A stretch of 41,713 nucleotides of DNA. Source: Algoriphagus yeomjeoni (GTDB lineage Bacteria; Bacteroidota; Bacteroidia; Cytophagales; Cyclobacteriaceae). Both the position numbers and the translations under genes were made by a program. The first letter of the stretch is position 1; every line of letters begins with the position of its first letter. The stretch is from NCBI RefSeq assembly GCF_003259505.1, contig NZ_QLLK01000020.1:1-41713 (forward strand), in the 5' to 3' direction. Shown in pieces: positions 33,508 through 38,750 of the stretch. The notes beneath the pieces are model-generated. The model was not told where the DNA came from, ran no database searches, and saw only the letters and a list, made by a program, of their open reading frames with translations.

Positions 33508-33540
33508 AAAACCATGAAATTTTGTTTCATGGTTTTTTTT
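33508..33540 (+). terminator. Terminator of tRNA-like gene 1
   Basis: AAAACCATGAAA (33508-33519) pairs with TTTCATGGTTTT (33525-33536) around a 5-nt loop, with eight Ts in a row. Confidence 0.88.
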
Positions 33541-33900
33541 ATGTCTTGTTTCTACTGACTATGATTTTGTGATAATTATAAAAATCCCAATAAGATTTGG
33601 CTGATGTAGCTTTATACCTTCATTATTAAATCATTAATTGCCGGGCTTATATTTCCTATTTGTTTATTGATAATGTAATAGAATGCCTGATAATATTCTG
33701 TTTCTATAAAAAAATAAATTATATGTTATCATAATTGTAATAAACCAATCATATTTCTAATTTTGGCCTAGCGAAATAAAAGATGGCGTGTTTGATTACT
33801 AATCAGTGGCTATACAACTATTGCTTTCAGACCTATAAAATTTTGATTAATAAAAATCAAATCGATTGGCAAAAGGCCAGTTAAGCGTAACATTCATCAT
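33541..33900. other. Spacer between the tRNA-like genes, AT-rich
   Basis: Contains the promoter of copy 2 and about 130 nt of leader. No ORF of note and no repeat beyond AT-rich runs. Confidence 0.6.
33735..33765 (+). promoter_or_regulatory. Promoter of tRNA-like gene 2
   Basis: TTG (33735-33737), exactly 20 nt, then TAATTTTG (33758-33765). Confidence 0.7.
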
Positions 33901-34038
33901 TGTAGGATGTTGAAACTGGCAGACAAGCCCTCCTGTCTCGGGGGTGGAGATCCCGATAGCTATCGGGAATGGAAAAAGCGTAATTCAACCGGACTATTGC
34001 CTAACTTCTCCGTGGAGGTTCGAATCCTTCTCCTACAG
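33901..34038 (+). tRNA. Class II tRNA-like gene, anticodon GUC, enlarged variable arm (copy 2)
   Basis: The body is almost identical to copy 1: same acceptor, anticodon stem-loop (GUC at 33935-33937), T arm and G73, with one D-loop change (C for T). The variable arm, GGAG (33946-33949) to CTCC (34008-34011), encloses 58 nt. It begins with the 18-bp palindrome TCCCGATAGCTATCGGGA (33951-33968). Its last 10 nt (TTGCCTAACT) and a GGAAAAAGC stretch echo copy 1, but the rest differs. A strong terminator starts 6 nt after the gene. Conserved body with diverged insert argues for selection on the folded RNA. Confidence 0.75.
33951..33968. repeat. Perfect palindrome inside the variable arm of copy 2
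   Basis: TCCCGATAGCTATCGGGA, fully self-complementary. Similar palindromes are common between Bacteroidota genes (general knowledge); the hairpin at 7880-7898 shares its arms. It is absent from copy 1. Confidence 0.75.
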
Positions 34039-34043
34039 CATAT

Positions 34044-34070
34044 AAAGCAGCACCCATGTGCTGCTTTTTT
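34044..34070 (+). terminator. Terminator of tRNA-like gene 2
   Basis: AAAGCAGCAC (34044-34053) pairs with GTGCTGCTTT (34058-34067) around CCAT, followed by Ts. Confidence 0.92.
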
Positions 34071-34074
34071 CGTT

Positions 34075-34103
34075 TAAATTTGTCTTAAATGTCTAATTTA
34101 GAC
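34075..34103 (+). promoter_or_regulatory. Putative promoter and inverted repeat before the AsmA-like gene
   Basis: TAAATTTG (34075-34082) fits TAnnTTTG but lacks a -33. GTCTAA-T-TTAGAC (34091-34103) follows, close to the likely RNA start, 14 nt before the ATG. It may act as an operator or a 5' hairpin. Confidence 0.35.
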
Positions 34104-34117
34104 AAAAAACCAACTGA

Positions 34118-37100
34118 ATGACAGAAGAGCAAACAGGCAAGCATTCGAAGCACCCTTTTCGAAAGAAAATATTGAGGTGGGTTATGTTTACTTTTTTGGC
34201 TGTACTTTTTCTCGAGTTCATCGTGTATTTTGGATCCAACCTAGTGCTTTCCAACTGGGCTAGGCGTGAAATCAATGAAATTGCTAAAGGTGTTTATTTG
34301 GTTGATTTTAACCGAGTTAGGTTTTCGTTGTTACGGCGTGGGATCTTCATGGATGGCATAGTAATGAAACCTATAGGAGAGCGTAAGCCAGGACAGAATC
34401 AAGCTTTATTTGATTTGACTTTAGATGAATTAGCTCTTAAAAAACTATGGTTTAGCTTTTCTGAAGGCATTTTGTATGTTGGTAAAGTGGAGTTTGACAA
34501 CCCTAACATTAGTATGGACTTGCCTCCCAAAAGTCAATCCGGCAGCGAGGAAGAGGTTCGAAATGATCAGAAAAAAGGATCTCCTGTAAAAGCACTTGAA
34601 GATGAGTTGAAGAAGATAATTGATAAGATCAATTTCACGGGCGTTTACATCAGCGAACTTGAAATTGATCATGCGGATTTATTCTTTTTAAATTTTCTTA
34701 GTCAAAATTCATTAAAAGCAGAGAATACCAGGCTAGTCGTAAGAGATATTAACTGGGCAACCGAGGAGGAGTGGACGACTCCCTTTAATGCTAGAGGTTT
34801 TGAATTTGACTTGGACAATGTAAACTTTCCCCTTCCGGACGGTGTGCATTTTATTCAGTCTGAAAATGTGTACATCAGCTCTCTTGATAATAGGATTCTA
34901 ATAAATGGCTTTCAGCTTAGTCCGGATAGGAGCATTCAAAGTAAATCCTATTATGACGTTTATTTAAGTGAGTTAAGGGTAGGGAATGTTGATTTGAATG
35001 AGGCTTTTATGTCCTCAAATGTCATAATCGATGAAATTGTCTTAAATGATCCTCATTTTAAAGTTGAGCAAAATGTCATCAGTGAAAAGGATAGTACTGC
35101 AGGTGGAGATCTAAATGAGTTGATTCAGGGAATTCTAAAATCCTTTGAGGTTCAGGAGTTATCCGTGAACAATGGAAAGTTCACTACCTATAGTCTGGCA
35201 GATACATTGAAAAATCGGATTGATATTCAAAAGCTTGATTTCAAGATGATTAATTTTTATTTGGGAGCTGATGAATCCAGAAAATCTAATCAATTTTTCT
35301 ATGGGGAGGATGCTGCTATGGACATAGGAAATGCTGACTTGTACCTGTCAGATGATGTGCATGTGATCTATGGGGACAGGGTGAGTGTTTCTTCGTTTAA
35401 GGATGAGATTGTCGTAGAAAATATTCGAATAGAGCCTAGGGAAGATGCTTTGAAAAGTGGCCTTGCTAACCATATCATGCGTATTTCGCTTCCTAAACTT
35501 GCACTCACGCAAGCCAACCTGAAGGGTTTGTATAACGAGGGTGTTTTTAATATCGAGGAAATGCTTATTCAGTCTCCAAAGGTGGAAATCACTGAACTTA
35601 GGCAAAGTAAACAGAACTCTGAAAGTGTACCAGTAAAAGAGCTTCTAAAAGGATACATGAATGAGCTTGCCATCGGAACAATGGATCTGAGGGATGGGGA
35701 AGTTCAGTTTAAAAATGAAAAGGGCGTCCGAAGTGATGATATAGGTTTTGAGAAATTCAGCTTATTGCTCGAGAACGTCTTTTTACAACCCAATCTGGAT
35801 CTTGACAGCGATGTCAGAAATCAATTCCTAGCTGACGAAATGGTATTAAGTCTGGATAAGTACAGATTGAAATTGCGGGATAATCTCCATGAGTTTTTGG
35901 CAGATAGAGTTTTGATAGATAGTAAGAATTCACGTGTAGTGGTAAATAATTTTACCCTAAGGCCAGAAAACCCAGATTCAGCACAGGCTATACTAGATAC
36001 TTATGGCAAGTCTGTTATTCTGGATATTTCAGTCCCAGAATTTCGGGTGGAGGGAATAGATTTGATGTCTGCCTATATGGATGAGAAGTTGATAATCAAT
36101 CAAATTTTCATTCCCTCACCAGTGGCTAGTTTCACGAAATTCAGAAAGAACAAAGTAGACGCAAACACCACATCTACCTTGGTAGAATCTTCTGATGAAA
36201 TAGAGGAATTATTGACTTCTTATTTTTCTTTGATACAGATTGACTCCATCAGTTTCAGTGATGGCCAAGTTCAGTACAGAAATTTTGCAGGAAAGAAAAA
36301 CTTAGCTTTGAGCGAAGATAGCCTTTCATTGAGCCTTAAAGGGTTTCACTTAGAAAGAGGCATGTCCAAAAACCAAGGGAGAACTTTTTTTTCAGATGAG
36401 ATTGATTTGAAATTAAGGAAATATGACTTCAGCGTAGCTGGAGGAAATTATGAGGTGGATACCGACGGACTTCGATTTAATTCTCGCTCCAAAACCATAG
36501 AGATTGAAAACCTGACCCTAAGTCCAAGTAGCTCTATAAATAGTAAGATTGCCTTGTCTTTAAATCTTCCCAGTGTTTCTTTTGAAGGGGTAGATATTGA
36601 GTCTTTTTTATTCGAAAATGAGTTGCAGCTCGAAAAACTTGCTGTAGATGGGAGTACGATAAATCTGGAGATTAACCGGGATTATCAAAACGAGGATGCT
36701 GGAAAAGTTGCTGGTTCAGTCGCTGAAAAAACGCTTCCAAAATCTATTGAACTGGTTTCTATCGGAGCAATAGAGGCAACGAATTCTAAATTAAGTCTGA
36801 ATTACAGAGTTGGGGAAAATGATTTTGAATCCATACAAACCGATTTTGATATAGGCATCAAAGGCTTGATCCTTGATTCTGCTGCAAATGCGAGGGAAGA
36901 TATTGCAGGCTTGTTTGACGAGATCAGCCTCAATCTGAATGATTTTTCTTACGCCTTACCGGATAGTATTCATACCATTCGGTTTTCTAATCTCTATGTT
37001 GATAATACAGCTGATGAGACTGTTTTTTCAAATTTTGAAATTATTCCGCGCAATACTTACGGTAACCCAGGTTCACCGATTTTATCTGCCAAGATAGATG

Positions 37101-38497
37101 AGTTGGGGGTGAGGAATAATACCATCAGAGATATTCAATCAACAGGGATTTTTGATCTGGCTCAGCTTAGATTATTAAATCCTAAGATCGATCTGTACTT
37201 AGATACTGCACCTAAAGCCCCTAAGTCAAGAAAATCGTCTGATAGCCCTAGCTCTAAAAGCACTGGACTAATTGAGTCGGTATTGCTTCAGGATATATTA
37301 GTCAATAATGGAGATATTATTATTCACAATAAAGAGACTGGACAGATCCCAAAAATGGCTTTCCATAAAGTTAATTTTGGCCTAAAGGAGTTGAACTTTG
37401 ACCTGATGAATAATAATGCTGAGCTGAGTCCTCAGTTTCTGCTGGAAAAGGACTTGAGCCTTTCCCTATCGAACTATCAAGTTTATACAAACGATAGTAT
37501 GAATAAATTGAGCATTGGAAAAATTAGGTACTTGGATAATACCATCGTCATAGATAGTGTTTATTTCCAGCCTGCCTTTGGGCGCTATGATTTTTTACGC
37601 AGAAAAGGGTATCAGGATAATGCGATAGATGCTTTTGTCCAAGAGATCAGGCTGGAAGACATAGATTTTGATACTTATTTCATTAATAAAAATCTCAAAG
37701 CCCATGCGTTAAGAATTAATGGTCTAGAGCTTGATATTTTTAGAGATAAGAGAATACCGCTCAAAGAAGGTGTGAGTAAACCTATGCCTCAAGAATTAAT
37801 GCAAAATGCTCCATTTGATTTAGCGCTTGATTCTGTGCTTGTGAATAATGGACTGATACGCTATCAGGAGTTTGCCCCAAAAGCTATGCTCCCAGGCTCT
37901 ATTCAGTTTGAGGAGGTTAATGGTTCTATAGCACCTTTTGCGATGCGAAAGAGTAGCGAGGAATTTCCACTGAAATCCAGTATGCTTTCGGTCACGAGCG
38001 AATTAATGGGAGATGGAGATGTTAAGCTAAATGCAACTATGTTTTTTGATGCGCCTTATCCTATGGATGTTGACGTAGAAATGGGTGAATTTGATCTTTC
38101 ACTTCTAAATACCATGCTTGCAAATAATGTATTTATAAAAGTGGTAGATGGGCAAGTGACTGACGGGAAGTGGAATTTCAGAATGGATGATGATGTCGCC
38201 AGAGGTGAAATGAACTTTAGATATGAGGATCTAAAGCTTCAGTTTTTGGATTCATTAACCTTGGAACGCGGAACTGGTAAGCTTGGAATAATGACTTTCA
38301 TGGCAAATATTTTTACTAAAAGCAGTAATCCTCGAAAATTTTTTAATCGCCGAGTAACTTCCCGAGTGTACTTTGAGAGAGATAAGTCTAAGTTTATTTT
38401 TGGAGGTTGGTGGCGCGCAACCTTTAGTGGGTTAAAAGGCGCTATAGGTCTTGGTCAGCCAAAAGAACCGAGGAGGAGGGAAGAGGAAGAGTATTAA
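34118..38497 (+). CDS. AsmA/TamB-like large envelope protein with about six internal repeats
   Basis: The protein is 1459 aa. A short basic cytosolic start is followed by one TM helix (about 20-45); the rest is predicted periplasmic. Repeats of about 175 residues begin near residues 222, 393, 568, 755, 930 and 1105. Each has the pattern hydrophobic-D-x-L-x-L-x-x-(Y/F), a D-(G/D/S)-x-H turn, x-(V/I)-x-(I/V)-S/D-S, an (I/V)-x-I/V-x-N-(F/I) strand, then x-L/I-x-P. This is the strand-rich makeup of AsmA-like proteins, which form a long hydrophobic groove that may carry lipids between membranes. The C-terminal 200 residues (D-V-D-V-E-M-G-E-F-D-L, V-D-G-Q-V-T-D-G-K) resemble the DUF748/AsmA end. 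The function here is inferred from fold. A Glu-rich tail closes the protein. Confidence 0.72.
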   Translation: MTEEQTGKHSKHPFRKKILRWVMFTFLAVLFLEFIVYFGSNLVLSNWARREINEIAKGVYLVDFNRVRFSLLRRGIFMDGIVMKPIGERKPGQNQALFDLTLDELALKKLWFSFSEGILYVGKVEFDNPNISMDLPPKSQSGSEEEVRNDQKKGSPVKALEDELKKIIDKINFTGVYISELEIDHADLFFLNFLSQNSLKAENTRLVVRDINWATEEEWTTPFNARGFEFDLDNVNFPLPDGVHFIQSENVYISSLDNRILINGFQLSPDRSIQSKSYYDVYLSELRVGNVDLNEAFMSSNVIIDEIVLNDPHFKVEQNVISEKDSTAGGDLNELIQGILKSFEVQELSVNNGKFTTYSLADTLKNRIDIQKLDFKMINFYLGADESRKSNQFFYGEDAAMDIGNADLYLSDDVHVIYGDRVSVSSFKDEIVVENIRIEPREDALKSGLANHIMRISLPKLALTQANLKGLYNEGVFNIEEMLIQSPKVEITELRQSKQNSESVPVKELLKGYMNELAIGTMDLRDGEVQFKNEKGVRSDDIGFEKFSLLLENVFLQPNLDLDSDVRNQFLADEMVLSLDKYRLKLRDNLHEFLADRVLIDSKNSRVVVNNFTLRPENPDSAQAILDTYGKSVILDISVPEFRVEGIDLMSAYMDEKLIINQIFIPSPVASFTKFRKNKVDANTTSTLVESSDEIEELLTSYFSLIQIDSISFSDGQVQYRNFAGKKNLALSEDSLSLSLKGFHLERGMSKNQGRTFFSDEIDLKLRKYDFSVAGGNYEVDTDGLRFNSRSKTIEIENLTLSPSSSINSKIALSLNLPSVSFEGVDIESFLFENELQLEKLAVDGSTINLEINRDYQNEDAGKVAGSVAEKTLPKSIELVSIGAIEATNSKLSLNYRVGENDFESIQTDFDIGIKGLILDSAANAREDIAGLFDEISLNLNDFSYALPDSIHTIRFSNLYVDNTADETVFSNFEIIPRNTYGNPGSPILSAKIDELGVRNNTIRDIQSTGIFDLAQLRLLNPKIDLYLDTAPKAPKSRKSSDSPSSKSTGLIESVLLQDILVNNGDIIIHNKETGQIPKMAFHKVNFGLKELNFDLMNNNAELSPQFLLEKDLSLSLSNYQVYTNDSMNKLSIGKIRYLDNTIVIDSVYFQPAFGRYDFLRRKGYQDNAIDAFVQEIRLEDIDFDTYFINKNLKAHALRINGLELDIFRDKRIPLKEGVSKPMPQELMQNAPFDLALDSVLVNNGLIRYQEFAPKAMLPGSIQFEEVNGSIAPFAMRKSSEEFPLKSSMLSVTSELMGDGDVKLNATMFFDAPYPMDVDVEMGEFDLSLLNTMLANNVFIKVVDGQVTDGKWNFRMDDDVARGEMNFRYEDLKLQFLDSLTLERGTGKLGIMTFMANIFTKSSNPRKFFNRRVTSRVYFERDKSKFIFGGWWRATFSGLKGAIGLGQPKEPRRREEEEY

Positions 38498-38693
38498 CTA
38501 GTCGCAGCGATCAGTTTCAGTTAGTGTTCCTCGCTTGTAATTAATACCCTAATCTATCTTTGAAATATCTAGGTTTGAAGCATAATTTTCAAACCAGGAA
38601 CGGGATCTTGAAACCTCAAAATTATCTTACAAGTCAAAAGGCTTACAAAATTTGAATTGACTTGAACTAACTATCTTAGTTTACCTCAAAACC

Positions 38694-38730
38694 AAAAACC
38701 CCATATGGAATATTTCCATATGGGGTTTTC
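38694..38730. terminator. Bidirectional terminator between convergent genes
   Basis: AAAACCCCATATGGAA (38695-38710) pairs with TTCCATATGGGGTTTT (38714-38729), 16 perfect pairs around a 3-nt loop, with A and T tracts on both sides. Confidence 0.93.
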
Positions 38731-38750
38731 TGATTTATCTGGGAAGAGTT

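Noticed and set aside
33446..34040. tRNA 3' ends as attachment sites of a mobile island
   Set aside because: The 33-nt 3' ends are the same, but only about 500 bp lie between them, with no integrase, and each copy has its own promoter and terminator. Gene duplication is simpler.
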